Shown here: positions 8,586 to 19,418 of the stretch, in pieces
Position numbering within the stretch: position 1 is the first letter of the stretch
How the letters are laid out: each line of letters starts with the position of its first letter
Assembly: GCF_001591385.1 (NCBI RefSeq)
Contig: NZ_BCUU01000030.1
Coordinates: 1 to 50,818, forward strand
Direction of reading: 5' to 3'
Source: Variovorax soli NBRC 106424
Lineage (GTDB): Bacteria > Pseudomonadota > Gammaproteobacteria > Burkholderiales > Burkholderiaceae_C
DNA length: 50,818 nucleotides
Program-made: the position numbers and the translations under genes
Notes under the pieces: generated by a model
Told to the model about the DNA's origin: nothing
Databases searched by the model: none
The model's input: the letters and a program-made list of their open reading frames with translations, nothing else

Positions 8586-9509
8586 TCAGTAGCCACGCAC
8601 CGTATCGACCACCCCGGCCACGGGCTCGCCGCGCCCCATCGCCCGGATCTTGCCGGCGATCTGCGCAACGGTTTCGTCGCGCAGGGTGCGTGCCGATGCA
8701 TGCGGCGTGACGGTGATGCGCGGGTGGCGCCAGAAGGGATGGTCGGCGGGCAGCGGCTCGGTCTGGAACACGTCCAGGGTGGCGCCCGAAAGCTGGCCCG
8801 CGTCGAGCAGCGGAATCAGGTCGTCTTCCACCAGGTGCGCGCCGCGCGCCACGTTGATGAGGTAGCCGCCGAACTGCAGCTTGCCCAATGTCTCGCGCCG
8901 CAGGATGCCGCGCGTGTCGGGTGTGAGCGGCAGCAGGCACACCAGGACCTTGCTGGCGGCCAGGAAGTCGTTCAGCTGCGCTTCGCCCGCAAAGCCGCGC
9001 ACGCCTTCGACCTCGCGCGGCGAGCGGCTCCAGCCGTTGACCGGAAACTCGAAGTGCTGCACGGCTTTGGCCACGCGCTGGCCCAGCACGCCCATGCCCA
9101 TGATGCCCACCGGAAAGTCCTGGCGCTGGCGCGGGCGGCGGTAGGTCCACTCGCCGTCCTTCGCGGCCTCCTGGTAGTAGTCCAGCTCGCGGAAGTGGCG
9201 CACCAGCGCATGGCAGACGAACTCGGCCATCTGCACCGCCATGCCGCCGTCGTCGATGCGCACCAGCTTCGCCCGGGGCGGCAGCTTCAGCTTCAGGATC
9301 GCGTCCACACCGGCGCCGATGTTGAAGATGCCCTGCAGGCCCGGCGCCTGCTCGTCCAGCATCTGCTGCGGCGGCGCCCACACCACGGCATGGTCGGCCT
9401 GCGGCGCGCCGGGCGCCCAGACGTCGACTTCGGCGTCGGGCAGCGCTTCGCGCAGCGCCTTGATCCAGGGTTCGGGGCGGTTGTCAGTGAGGTAGACGGT
9501 GATTCGCAT
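8586..9509 (-). CDS. ghrA: Glyoxylate/hydroxypyruvate reductase A-like D-2-hydroxyacid dehydrogenase
   Basis: A 307-residue NAD(P)-dependent enzyme that reduces glyoxylate or hydroxypyruvate. Seen: the Rossmann motif GMGVLG at residues 138-143, INVARGAHLV with the catalytic arginine, and a TPHASA segment with the catalytic histidine. The length fits GhrA rather than longer D-lactate or formate dehydrogenases. It sits between the methylcrotonyl-CoA carboxylase alpha and HMG-CoA lyase genes on the same strand, so it is probably co-transcribed although its reaction is not part of leucine breakdown. Confidence 0.88.
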   Translation of the reverse strand: MRITVYLTDNRPEPWIKALREALPDAEVDVWAPGAPQADHAVVWAPPQQMLDEQAPGLQGIFNIGAGVDAILKLKLPPRAKLVRIDDGGMAVQMAEFVCHALVRHFRELDYYQEAAKDGEWTYRRPRQRQDFPVGIMGMGVLGQRVAKAVQHFEFPVNGWSRSPREVEGVRGFAGEAQLNDFLAASKVLVCLLPLTPDTRGILRRETLGKLQFGGYLINVARGAHLVEDDLIPLLDAGQLSGATLDVFQTEPLPADHPFWRHPRITVTPHASARTLRDETVAQIAGKIRAMGRGEPVAGVVDTVRGY

Positions 9510-9563
9510 GGCTGCGAGCTTAGCCCCAAGCGTTCCGGCTGCCGTCCGCCCGGGGCTTTCGGT

Positions 9564-11570
9564 TCAGGCCGCCAGGCGCAGCAGTTCGGCGCCCTCGGTC
9601 ACCTGATCGCCGGGCTGGTAGAGCAGCTCTTCGACGGTGCCGTCGGCCGGGGCGGCGATGGTGTGCTCCATCTTCATCGCCTCCATCACCGCCAGCGGCT
9701 GGCCGCGCGTGACCTTGTCGCCCGCCTTGACGGCGAAGGACACCACCTTGCCAGGCATGGGCGCGGTGAGGCGCCCGCCTTCGGCCTGCGTATCGCCCGC
9801 ATGCGCAAGCCGGTCGATGGCGGTGATGCGGGTGGCGCCCTGGGTGCCGAAGACATAGGCGGTGCCGCCGAACTCGTCGACGCGCACCGTGTGCCGGCGG
9901 CCGTTGAAATCGACCTCGGTTTCGCCATCGGGCAGGCGGCCGATCACCAGCGGGCCTTGCACCTCGCCCACCCGCAGGTGATAGCTGCCGTCATGCATGT
10001 AGCGCAGTTGCGCCTCGTGCTTGTCGCCGTGGAATTCGAAGCTGAAGGGGCGCGCCGGCGCGCCCAGCGCGCGCCAGCCGTCGCGGCGGCTGAAGGGATC
10101 GCGGCCTGCGCCCTCCTGTTCCTTCAGCACGGTGTCGGCCACGGCGGCGGCCACGGCCAGCGGCAGGCCCAGCGGTTCCTGGTTGAAGAGCACGGCACGC
10201 TCGCGCTCGATCAGGGCCGTGTCCAGCTTCGCCTTGGAAAACGATTCGGTGCGCAGCACGCCGCGCAGGAACTGCACGTTGGTGGCCAGACCGACGATGT
10301 GCGTCTGCGCCAGCGCCGCATCGAGCCGCGCCAGCGCTTCGGCGCGCGTGGCACCGTGCACGATCAGCTTGGCGATCATCGAGTCGTAGAAGGGCGAGAT
10401 CTGGCCGCCTTCTCGCACGCCGTCATCGACCCGCACCGGGCTGCGCTCGAAGCTGCTGTGCACGGGCTTGCGGTACACGTGCAGCATGCCGGTGGCGGGC
10501 AAAAAGCCGTTGTCGGGGTTCTCGGCGCAGATGCGCGCCTCGATGGCGTGGCCCTGGATCTTCAGCTCGTCCTGCTTCAGCGGCAGCGGCTCGCCCGCCG
10601 CCACGCGCAGTTGCCACTCCACCAGGTCCAGGCCGGTGATGGCTTCGGTGACCGGGTGCTCCACCTGCAGGCGCGTGTTCATCTCCATGAAGTAGAACTT
10701 CATCGCGTCCGGGTCCTCGTAGCCGCCGGTCTGCTCCACGATGAATTCCACCGTGCCGGCGCCCACGTAGTTCACGGCGCGCGCGGCGTTCACCGCCGCC
10801 TCGCCCATCTTCTTGCGCATGGCCTCGGTCATGCCGGGCGCGGGCGCTTCTTCCAGCACCTTCTGGTGGCGCCGCTGCACCGAGCAGTCGCGCTCGAACA
10901 GGTAGACGTAGTTGCCGTGCGTGTCGCCGAACACCTGGATCTCGATATGGCGCGGGCGCTGCACGTATTTCTCGATGAGCACCGCGTCGCTGCCGAAGCT
11001 GTTGATGGCTTCGCGCTGGCACGATGCCAGCGCCGCTGCAAAGTCCTCGCTCTTCTCGACGATGCGCATGCCCTTGCCGCCGCCGCCCGCGCTGGCCTTG
11101 ATGAGCGCGGGATAGCCGATGCGGTCGGCCTCGCGCTGCAGCAGCGCCGGGTCCTGCTCGGCACCGTGGTAGCCGGGCACCAGCGGCACGCCGGCCTTTT
11201 CCATGAGGCGCTTGGATTCGGCCTTCAGGCCCATCGCCAGGATGGCCTCGGCCGGCGGGCCGATGAAGACCAGGCCGGCCTCGGCGCAGGCGCGGGCGAA
11301 GTCCTCGTTCTCCGACAGGAAGCCGTAGCCGGGGTGGATGGCCTGCGCGCCGGTGGCCTTGGCCGCCTCGAGGATTTTTTCCCAGCGCAGGTAGCTGTCC
11401 TTGGGCGCGCTGCCGCCCAGGTGGATGGCCTCGTCGCAGGCGCGCACATGGTTGGCGTGCGTGTCGGCATCGGAATACACGGCCACCGTCTGGATGGCCA
11501 TGCGGCCGGCGGTTGCCGCAACGCGGCATGCAATCTCCCCGCGATTGGCAATGAGGATCTTCTTGAACAC
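9564..11570 (-). CDS. liuD: Methylcrotonyl-CoA carboxylase, biotin-containing alpha subunit
   Basis: Carboxylates biotin and carries it for methylcrotonyl-CoA carboxylation. A 668-residue protein with MFKKILIANRGEIACRV at the N-terminus, a biotin-carboxylase ATP-grasp loop (SAGGGGKGMR), the FMEMNTRLQVEHPVTE block, and a C-terminal biotinyl domain with MEAMKMEH, Lys633 being the biotinylation site. Acetyl- or propionyl-CoA carboxylase alpha chains look similar, but the neighbours (beta subunit, methylglutaconyl-CoA hydratase, HMG-CoA lyase, isovaleryl-CoA dehydrogenase) identify the leucine pathway. Confidence 0.95.
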   Translation of the reverse strand: MFKKILIANRGEIACRVAATAGRMAIQTVAVYSDADTHANHVRACDEAIHLGGSAPKDSYLRWEKILEAAKATGAQAIHPGYGFLSENEDFARACAEAGLVFIGPPAEAILAMGLKAESKRLMEKAGVPLVPGYHGAEQDPALLQREADRIGYPALIKASAGGGGKGMRIVEKSEDFAAALASCQREAINSFGSDAVLIEKYVQRPRHIEIQVFGDTHGNYVYLFERDCSVQRRHQKVLEEAPAPGMTEAMRKKMGEAAVNAARAVNYVGAGTVEFIVEQTGGYEDPDAMKFYFMEMNTRLQVEHPVTEAITGLDLVEWQLRVAAGEPLPLKQDELKIQGHAIEARICAENPDNGFLPATGMLHVYRKPVHSSFERSPVRVDDGVREGGQISPFYDSMIAKLIVHGATRAEALARLDAALAQTHIVGLATNVQFLRGVLRTESFSKAKLDTALIERERAVLFNQEPLGLPLAVAAAVADTVLKEQEGAGRDPFSRRDGWRALGAPARPFSFEFHGDKHEAQLRYMHDGSYHLRVGEVQGPLVIGRLPDGETEVDFNGRRHTVRVDEFGGTAYVFGTQGATRITAIDRLAHAGDTQAEGGRLTAPMPGKVVSFAVKAGDKVTRGQPLAVMEAMKMEHTIAAPADGTVEELLYQPGDQVTEGAELLRLAA

Positions 11571-11588
11571 AGCCAGTTCTCCTTGAAT

Positions 11589-12317
11589 TCAGATCTGCGG
11601 GGTCGTCTGATCGGCCCCGCCAAAAAAAGTACGCAGCTTGCGCAGCACGGCGCGCAAGAACTTCCACAGCACCACCAGCAGCAGCACCGACAGCGCCAGC
11701 ATCAGCAGCAGCGCGATGCCGAAGGCGGCCGGGTGCTGCGTGGCCAGCCACACCACGCCCACCACCAGCCCGTCCTCGAACAACGACGCCAGCCAGTTGC
11801 TGAAAGGCTCGGGCGAGGTGTTGATGGCCGCCCGCGCGGTGGCCTTGGTGGCAAAGGACGTGGCGGCCAGCGTGCCGCCCAGCAGGCCGGCCGCCATGCC
11901 CCAGGCGACGTTGTCGCCGCCGAACACGCCCGCCGCCAGCAGCGCGCCGCCGGGAATGCGGATCACGCTGTGGATCGAGTCCCACACGCTGTCTACCCAG
12001 GGAATCTTGTCGGCGAAGAACTCGACCAGCAGCATGAAGCCGCTGGCGCCGAGCACGATGGGGCTCTGCAAGGCCTGCAGGCCCGTGGGCAAGACGATCC
12101 AGCCGGCCGCGCCCATCGCGCCCACCAGGAAGGTCACCGCGTACAGCCGGAAACCACTGGCCCAGCCGAGCGCACCCGCCAGCGCCAACAGCGCCGGCAT
12201 GTCCATCTGGCCCAGGGCCTGGCTGGCATGCCGACTGGCGGCATCGGCGGCCTGCGCCAGGTCCGGCCCTGGATGCAGGCCGATGCGGGCCAGCCACTGG
12301 ATGAAGGTGTCGATCAT
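11589..12317 (-). CDS. DUF4126 multi-span membrane protein
   Basis: A 242-residue protein with hydrophobic stretches at about residues 42-75, 85-105, 125-160 and 200-230, and a basic C-terminus. The pattern (LGWASGFRLYAVTFLVG, LVEFFADKIPWVDSVWD, GGTLAATSFATKATARAAINTSPEPFSNW) is that of DUF4126 membrane proteins. It sits 18 bases downstream-to-upstream between the carboxylase alpha gene and the hydratase gene within the leucine cluster. Function unknown; a transport or membrane-support role would be a guess. Confidence 0.82.
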   Translation of the reverse strand: MIDTFIQWLARIGLHPGPDLAQAADAASRHASQALGQMDMPALLALAGALGWASGFRLYAVTFLVGAMGAAGWIVLPTGLQALQSPIVLGASGFMLLVEFFADKIPWVDSVWDSIHSVIRIPGGALLAAGVFGGDNVAWGMAAGLLGGTLAATSFATKATARAAINTSPEPFSNWLASLFEDGLVVGVVWLATQHPAAFGIALLLMLALSVLLLVVLWKFLRAVLRKLRTFFGGADQTTPQI

Positions 12318-12342
12318 GGCGGTGCCTTTAGGGCTTCGCTTC

Positions 12343-13149
12343 TCAGGCCTGCGGCTTCACCCAGCTGGGCTTGCGCTTTTCCAGGAAGGCGCGCAAGCCC
12401 TCCTTGCCTTCGTCGCTGGCGCGCAGGGTGGCGATGCGCTCCACCGTATCGGCGTTCAGCGCCTCGGTGATGGGCTGGCCCGCCATGTCGCGCCACAGGC
12501 GCTTGCTTTCGGCCACGGCGCCGGGCGCGGCGGCCAGGATGTTCTTGAGGACTTCGTCGACCTTGGCATCGAGCGCGTCGGCATCGACCACTTCATGCAC
12601 GAAGCCGATGCGGTGCGCCTCGGCCGCGCCGAAGCGCTCGGCCGTCTGGAAGTAGCGCTGCGCCGCGCGCGCGCCCATGGCGCGGATCACATAGGGGCTG
12701 ATGGTGGCCGGAATGAGCCCGATCCTGACTTCGCTCAGGCAGAAGTTGGCGCTGCTGGCCGCGATGGCCACGTCGCAGACCGACACCAGCCCCATGCCGC
12801 CCGCGTACACATCGCCCTGGATGCGCGCGACGACCGGCAGGCGGCTGCCCTCCAGCGTGCGCAGCATGCGCGGCAGGCCGGCGGCGTCCTGCAGGTTCTG
12901 CTCGCGCGTGTAGTCGGCGGCCTTCTTCATCCAGTTGAGGTTGGCACCCGCGCAGAAGGCCGGCCCGCGCCCGCCCAGCACCACGGCGCGCACGCCGGGT
13001 GCCGCCTCGGCCTGGGCGAAGGCCTCGCCCAGTTCGCGGATGAACACGTCGTCGATGGCATTGCGCATCTCGGGGCGGTTGAGCCAGATGCGCACCACGG
13101 GTCCTTCGACCTGCAGTTCCAGCGTGTTGAAAGTGGCGGTGGTGGTCAT
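12343..13149 (-). CDS. liuC: Methylglutaconyl-CoA hydratase (enoyl-CoA hydratase family)
   Basis: Hydrates 3-methylglutaconyl-CoA to HMG-CoA. A 268-residue crotonase-fold protein with the oxyanion-hole segment FCAGANLNWMKK and GDVYAGGMGLVSVCDVAIA. The WMKK after the CAGA(N/D)L motif is typical of the AUH/LiuC branch and separates it from ordinary fatty-acid enoyl-CoA hydratases. Its ATG at 13149 overlaps the stop of the DinB gene as ATGA, so the two are translationally coupled. Pathway position agrees with the flanking carboxylase genes. Confidence 0.94.
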   Translation of the reverse strand: MTTTATFNTLELQVEGPVVRIWLNRPEMRNAIDDVFIRELGEAFAQAEAAPGVRAVVLGGRGPAFCAGANLNWMKKAADYTREQNLQDAAGLPRMLRTLEGSRLPVVARIQGDVYAGGMGLVSVCDVAIAASSANFCLSEVRIGLIPATISPYVIRAMGARAAQRYFQTAERFGAAEAHRIGFVHEVVDADALDAKVDEVLKNILAAAPGAVAESKRLWRDMAGQPITEALNADTVERIATLRASDEGKEGLRAFLEKRKPSWVKPQA

Positions 13150-13658
13150 GCGTTGCGTGCCTCTTGTTGGAGCAGGTAGATCCAGTCCAGCTCGGGCGCG
13201 GGCCGGTCCATGCCGGTGAGCGCTGCCGAGATCTGGCCACGGTGGTGGGTCGGGTGGTTGAAGGCGTGGCCCAGCGCCAGCACGCAGGGCACGCGCACTT
13301 CCTCGCCGTTGTTGCGGGTGTAGACCAGGTCGCCGTCAAAGCGCGACGCGTCCACCTGCGCGAGCCAGGGCGACCAGCGCCGCGTGGCCGCCTTCAGCGC
13401 CGCCGCCAGCGGATCGCGCTCGTGATAGAGCTCGGTGTCGAGCGCCATGCGCGGCGAGACGCCTTCGGCCAGGCGCGCGAACCAGAGGTTGTCGGTGACC
13501 AGCAGGTGGTTCACCGTGCGGTGGACGGAGCCGAAGAAGAGCTTGCAGTCCTGGTGCCATTGCGCATCGGTGAGGTGCGCCAGGTGTTCGTCCAGCAGGC
13601 GCGCCGTGGCCCACGCGTGGTAGCGCGCGAGGGCGGCAAAGTAGCTTTCCATCTGCAT
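13146..13658 (-). CDS. DinB family protein
   Basis: A 170-residue four-helix-bundle protein of the DinB/DfsB type: FAALARYHAWATARLLDEHL at the N-terminus, FFGSVHRTVNHLLVTDNLWFARL in the middle and LGHAFNHPTHHRGQISAAL near the C-terminus. Histidines of the middle and C-terminal segments are placed as the usual metal ligands. DinB-fold proteins include thiol-dependent metalloenzymes such as mycothiol or bacillithiol transferases, but many have no known role. Encoded between the carboxylase beta gene (20 bases) and the hydratase gene (ATGA overlap), so it is part of the leucine operon. Confidence 0.88.
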   Translation of the reverse strand: MQMESYFAALARYHAWATARLLDEHLAHLTDAQWHQDCKLFFGSVHRTVNHLLVTDNLWFARLAEGVSPRMALDTELYHERDPLAAALKAATRRWSPWLAQVDASRFDGDLVYTRNNGEEVRVPCVLALGHAFNHPTHHRGQISAALTGMDRPAPELDWIYLLQQEARNA

Positions 13659-13678
13659 GGCGGACCTCGCTTCCCGAC

Positions 13679-15283
13679 TTACATGCGGAACACGCCGAAG
13701 CGCGGCTCGGGCACCGGCGCGTTGCGCGTAGCGGCCAGGCCCAGCGCCAGCACGCGGCGGGTGTCGGCCGGATCGATGATGCCGTCGTCCCACAGGCGCG
13801 CGGTGGCGTAGTAGGGATGGCCCTGGCGCTCGTACTGGTCGCGGATGGGCTTCTTGAAGCCCTCTTCCTCCTCGGCGCTCCACTGGCCGCCCTTGGCCTC
13901 GATGCCGTCGCGCTTCACCGTGGCCAGCACGCTGGCCGCCTGCTCGCCGCCCATGACGCTGATGCGCGCGTTCGGCCACATCCACAGGAAGCGTGGCGAG
14001 TAGGCGCGGCCGCACATGCCGTAGTTGCCCGCGCCGAAGCTGCCGCCGATGATGATGGTGAACTTGGGCACGTTGGCCGTGGCCACCGCCGTCACCATCT
14101 TGGCGCCGTGGCGGGCGATGCCCTCGTTCTCGTACTTGCGGCCCACCATGAAGCCGGTGATGTTCTGCAAAAACACCAGCGGTATCTTGCGCTGGCAGCA
14201 CAGCTCGATGAAGTGCGCGCCCTTTTGCGCCGACTCGCTGAACAGGATGCCGTTGTTGGCCACGAGGCCCACCGGCATGCCCTCGATCTCGGCAAAACCG
14301 CACACCAGCGTGGTGCCGAAGCGCGCCTTGAACTCGTGGAACTCGCTGCCATCGACGATGCGGGCGATGATCTCGCGCACGTCGAAGGGCTTGCGCGTGT
14401 CGGTGGGGATCACGCCGTAGAGCTCCTGCGCGTCGTAGGCCGGCGCGCGCGGCGCTTCGCCCTCATCGGCCGCCTTGGACGCGTTGAGGTTGGCCACCGC
14501 CGTGCGCGCCAGCGCCAGCGCATGCAGGTCGTTCTGCGCCAGGTGGTCGGCCACGCCCGACAGGCGCGTGTGCACGTCGCCGCCGCCCAGGTCTTCGGCG
14601 CTCACCACTTCGCCGGTGGCGGCCTTCACCAGCGGCGGGCCGCCCAGGAAGATGGTGCCCTGGTTCTTGACGATGATCGATTCGTCGCTCATCGCCGGCA
14701 CATAGGCACCGCCGGCGGTGCACGAGCCCATCACCACCGCGATCTGCGCGATGCCCTGGGCGCTCATGTTGGCCTGGTTGTAGAAGATGCGGCCGAAATG
14801 GTCGCGGTCGGGAAAGACCTCGTCCTGGTTCGGCAGGTTGGCGCCGCCGGAATCGACCAGGTAGATGCAGGGCAGGCGGTTCTGCTCGGCGATCTCCTGC
14901 GCGCGCAGGTGCTTCTTCACCGTCATCGGGTAGTAGGTGCCGCCCTTCACGGTGGCGTCGTTGCACACCACCATGCAGTCCACGCCGTTGACGCGGCCGA
15001 TGCCGGCGATGATGCCCGCGCCCGGCGCGTCGCCGTTGTACATGCCGTGTGCCGCCAGCGGCGACAGCTCCAGGAAGGGCGTGCCCGGGTCCAGCAGCTG
15101 CGCCACGCGCTCGCGCGGCAGCAGCTTGCCGCGCGCGGTGTGCTTGGCGCGCGCCGCTTCGCCGCCGCCGGCCTCCACCTGCGTGAACTGGGCGCGCAGG
15201 TCGTCGACCAGCGCGCGCATGGCCGATGCATTGGCCTGGAAAGCCTCGGAGCGTGGGTTGAGTTGGGTGACGAGTTTGCTCAT
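13679..15283 (-). CDS. liuB: Methylcrotonyl-CoA carboxylase, carboxyltransferase beta subunit
   Basis: Transfers the carboxyl group from biotin to 3-methylcrotonyl-CoA. A 534-residue protein with the tandem crotonase fold of acyl-CoA carboxyltransferases: [36 protein letters not shown] in the N-domain, [15 protein letters not shown] and [15 protein letters not shown] in the C-domain, and [10 protein letters not shown]. The length and the SGGANLP block fit MCC beta rather than propionyl-CoA carboxylase beta. First gene of the downstream part of the leucine run; its upstream region is shared with the divergent Na+/H+ antiporter gene. Confidence 0.96.
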   Translation of the reverse strand: MSKLVTQLNPRSEAFQANASAMRALVDDLRAQFTQVEAGGGEAARAKHTARGKLLPRERVAQLLDPGTPFLELSPLAAHGMYNGDAPGAGIIAGIGRVNGVDCMVVCNDATVKGGTYYPMTVKKHLRAQEIAEQNRLPCIYLVDSGGANLPNQDEVFPDRDHFGRIFYNQANMSAQGIAQIAVVMGSCTAGGAYVPAMSDESIIVKNQGTIFLGGPPLVKAATGEVVSAEDLGGGDVHTRLSGVADHLAQNDLHALALARTAVANLNASKAADEGEAPRAPAYDAQELYGVIPTDTRKPFDVREIIARIVDGSEFHEFKARFGTTLVCGFAEIEGMPVGLVANNGILFSESAQKGAHFIELCCQRKIPLVFLQNITGFMVGRKYENEGIARHGAKMVTAVATANVPKFTIIIGGSFGAGNYGMCGRAYSPRFLWMWPNARISVMGGEQAASVLATVKRDGIEAKGGQWSAEEEEGFKKPIRDQYERQGHPYYATARLWDDGIIDPADTRRVLALGLAATRNAPVPEPRFGVFRM

Positions 15284-15369
15284 GTTTGTTCTTCAGTGCT
15301 GGTTGTGGGCAGCCGCCGTGCGCGATGATGCGGGCCACAGGCCTTCATGCCACTCGACTTCCTGCCTTC

Positions 15370-17103
15370 GTGAATACCGTTGAAACCGTCCTCGTGGTGC
15401 TGATGCTGGGCGCGGTGACGGGCATTGCCGCCCGCTACCTGCGCGCCATTCCGCTGCCCTTGATCCAGATCGCGCTGGGCGCGCTGATCTCGTGGCCGCG
15501 CCAGGGCCTGCACATCGCGTTCGACCCGGAACTGTTCCTGCTGCTGTTCATTCCGCCGCTGCTCTTCGCGGACGGCTGGCGCATTCCCAAGCGCGAGTTC
15601 TTCAAGCTGTACAAGCCCATCCTGCGGCTGGCGCTGGGCCTGGTGCTGGTCACGGTGCTGGGCCTGGGCTGGCTCATCCACTGGATGATTCCCACGATGC
15701 CGCTGACGGTGGCGTTCGCACTGGCCGCGGTGGTCTCGCCCACCGACGCGGTGGCCGTCTCGGCCATCACGCGCAACCTGGGCATGCCGCCCAAGACCAT
15801 GCACATCCTCGAGGGCGAGTCGATGCTCAACGACGCATCGGGCCTGGTGGCGCTGAAGTTCGCGGTGGCCTTCACGCTCACGGGCCTGTTCTCCTGGACC
15901 GGCGTGGCGCGCGAATTCGCCTGGGTGGCCGTGGGCGGCCTGGCCGTGGGCGTGGGGCTGGGCTGGGGCTTTGCCTGGCTGCGCGACGTGGTCACGCGCC
16001 GCGTGGGCGACGTGGCCGCCACGCAGATGGTGATGCTGATCCTGCTCCTGCCCTTTGCCGCCTACATGCTGGGCGAACGGCTGGGCGTCTCGGGCATCCT
16101 GGCTGCGGTGGCGGCCGGCTTCGCCACCAACTACGCCGACCTGCAGCGCGGCGACTTCATTGCCGAGCGCATGCAGACGGCGGGCGCCTGGGCCATGATC
16201 GAATCGGCCTTCAACGGCGCGATCTTCCTGCTGCTGGGGCTGCAGCTGCCGTCCATCCTGGCCAGCATGGCGGGCTCCGAATACCCGGGCTGGCAGCTGG
16301 CCGGCTACGTGCTGGCCATCTGCGCCGCGCTGCTGCTGCTGCGCTGGGGCTGGCTGCAGCTGGCCGTGCAGGGCAGCCTCCTGAAGGCGCACCTGGAAGG
16401 CAAGATGGTGCGCGGCCCCTCCAGGCTGCTCAACCTGGCCAGCACGCTGGCCGGCATCCGCGGCGCGGTGACGCTGGCCGGTGCCCTGTCGGTGCCGCTG
16501 GTGATGAGCGACGGCCGCACGCCCTTTCCGGCGCGCGACCTGCTCATCTTCCTGGCCACCGGCACCATCATCGTGACGCTGGTGCTGGCGAGCGTCGGCC
16601 TGCCGCTGATCCTGCGCCGGTTGCCCGAGGTTGCCGATCCGCTGGAGGCACGGGAGGAACGCGAGGCACGCCTGGCCGCCTGCCGCGCCGCCATCGCCAG
16701 CCTGGCGCTCGACCCGGACCGGCCCGAGGCCCGCGACCCGGACTGGGTCACGCAGTACCAGGAGGCCGTGGGCCGCCTCACGCAGGACTACCGCCGGCGC
16801 ATCGGGCTGCTGGGCGACGATGGCGAAGGCGCCACGCCCGAGGCGCGCGCCGAATCGCCCGAAGCGCAGCGGCAGCGCAACGAGCGCTACCTGATGGAGC
16901 TGGAACTGCGCCTCGCGTGCCTGCACATCGAGCGCGACACGTTGTACGCCGAGCGCCATGCCCACCGCATCAACGACGAGTCGCTGCGCAGCCTGGTGGC
17001 CGAGCTGGACCTGTCCGAGATCTCGCTGATCAAGCGCCTGAAGGTGGCACGCAAGACGGCCGAGGCGGCGCCGCCACCGGCGGCCGCGGACCGTGAGCGC
17101 TGA
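15370..17103 (+). CDS. Na+/H+ antiporter (CPA1 family) with long cytoplasmic tail
   Basis: Exchanges Na+ (or K+) for H+ across the inner membrane. 577 residues from a GTG at 15370 (MNTVETVLVVLML), chosen because it begins directly at the first membrane span; an upstream ATG at 15325 would add a non-homologous leader. About 11-12 spans fill residues 5-420; SPTDAVAVSAI (Asp126) and EGESMLNDASGLV (Asn154-Asp155) are the ion-binding motifs of CPA1 exchangers. Residues about 425-577 form a charged, probably helical tail that ends in an Ala/Pro-rich segment. Oriented against the leucine genes on both sides. Confidence 0.9.
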   Translation: MNTVETVLVVLMLGAVTGIAARYLRAIPLPLIQIALGALISWPRQGLHIAFDPELFLLLFIPPLLFADGWRIPKREFFKLYKPILRLALGLVLVTVLGLGWLIHWMIPTMPLTVAFALAAVVSPTDAVAVSAITRNLGMPPKTMHILEGESMLNDASGLVALKFAVAFTLTGLFSWTGVAREFAWVAVGGLAVGVGLGWGFAWLRDVVTRRVGDVAATQMVMLILLLPFAAYMLGERLGVSGILAAVAAGFATNYADLQRGDFIAERMQTAGAWAMIESAFNGAIFLLLGLQLPSILASMAGSEYPGWQLAGYVLAICAALLLLRWGWLQLAVQGSLLKAHLEGKMVRGPSRLLNLASTLAGIRGAVTLAGALSVPLVMSDGRTPFPARDLLIFLATGTIIVTLVLASVGLPLILRRLPEVADPLEAREEREARLAACRAAIASLALDPDRPEARDPDWVTQYQEAVGRLTQDYRRRIGLLGDDGEGATPEARAESPEAQRQRNERYLMELELRLACLHIERDTLYAERHAHRINDESLRSLVAELDLSEISLIKRLKVARKTAEAAPPPAAADRER

Positions 17104-17172
17104 GGCGCGAGGGGCCCGGCAGGCTGGCAGAATCGGCGCCCCATTCCAAGCAACAACAGAGGCAACAACACC

Positions 17173-17583
17173 ATGACCGCCACATCCCCCGCCGTCCCGC
17201 GCGCCTACGACGCCTCCACCGCCACCGCCGAAGAAGCAGCAGTGCGCGTGCCGATCGAGCAGTACTTCCAGGGCCACGCCAAGGACGATGCGTCCTGCAT
17301 GCGCCAGGCCTTCCTGCCCACCGCGCACATCGAGTCGATGCGCGAAGGCCCCTTCACCTCCTGGACGCGCGAGGTCTACTGCGAGCGCTTCAAGGGCACG
17401 CCCGCGCCCGACGAAGCCACCCGCGTGCGCCGCATCGACTGGATCGACGTGCACGGCACCGCGGCCTGCGCCAAGATCACGCTGATCCACGGCCCGGTCA
17501 CCTTCACCGACTACTTCGTGCTGCTCAAGACGGAGGAAGGCTGGAAGATCGCCAACAAGGCGTTCCACGGACAGCCGACTTAA
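17173..17583 (+). CDS. NTF2-like / lumazine-binding-like protein
   Basis: A 136-residue protein with the SnoaL/NTF2 cone-fold pattern: VPIEQYFQGHAKDDASCMRQAF, then TAHIE, then TDYFVLLKTEEGWKIANKAFHG at the C-terminus. It resembles the putative lumazine-binding (Lumazine_bd_2) subfamily. No catalytic set can be assigned; such proteins are enzymes or ligand binders of mixed function. It follows the antiporter gene by 69 bases on the same strand and is convergent with the acyl-CoA synthetase gene, 29 bases away. Confidence 0.82.
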   Translation: MTATSPAVPRAYDASTATAEEAAVRVPIEQYFQGHAKDDASCMRQAFLPTAHIESMREGPFTSWTREVYCERFKGTPAPDEATRVRRIDWIDVHGTAACAKITLIHGPVTFTDYFVLLKTEEGWKIANKAFHGQPT

Positions 17584-17612
17584 GCCTTCCCGCAGCTGAC
17601 GAGGCGCAGGCG

Positions 17613-19277
<1,665 letters not shown>

Positions 19278-19296
19278 CAGTGTCTCCTTATATTCA

Positions 19297-19408
19297 CTCC
19301 CTCTCCCCCTGGGAGAGGGTGGGGGTGAGGGCACGCGCGACTCAATGGACCACAGCCGTCCACCACCGCCGCATGCCCTCACCCTGCCCTCTCCCAGAGG
19401 GAGAGGGA
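19297..19408. repeat. Inverted pair of REP-like palindromes
   Basis: Left copy CTCCCTCTCCCCCTGGGAGAGGG (written as an imperfect palindrome at 19297-19319) plus TGGGGGTGAGGGC; right copy at 19374-19408 is TGCCCTCACCCTG plus CCCTCTCCCAGAGGGAGAGGG in the opposite orientation, about 40 bases apart. The pair fills the gap between the dehydrogenase and synthetase genes and could fold into a long stem in the shared transcript. Same family as the element in uvrA at 33-70. Confidence 0.8.
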
Positions 19409-19418
19409 AAAAATCGAC

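Noticed and set aside
7620..11570. Propionyl-CoA carboxylase interpretation of the alpha subunit
   Set aside because: Sequence alone would allow it, but the adjacent hydratase with the AUH-type motif, HMG-CoA lyase and MCC-type beta subunit make the leucine pathway much more likely.
7200..12470. A 1,756-codon open frame on the plus strand
   Set aside because: It lies opposite the leucine catabolism genes, whose motifs are unmistakable. High G+C at third codon positions removes stops from the antisense frames; the translation is His/Arg/Gly-rich with no domain.
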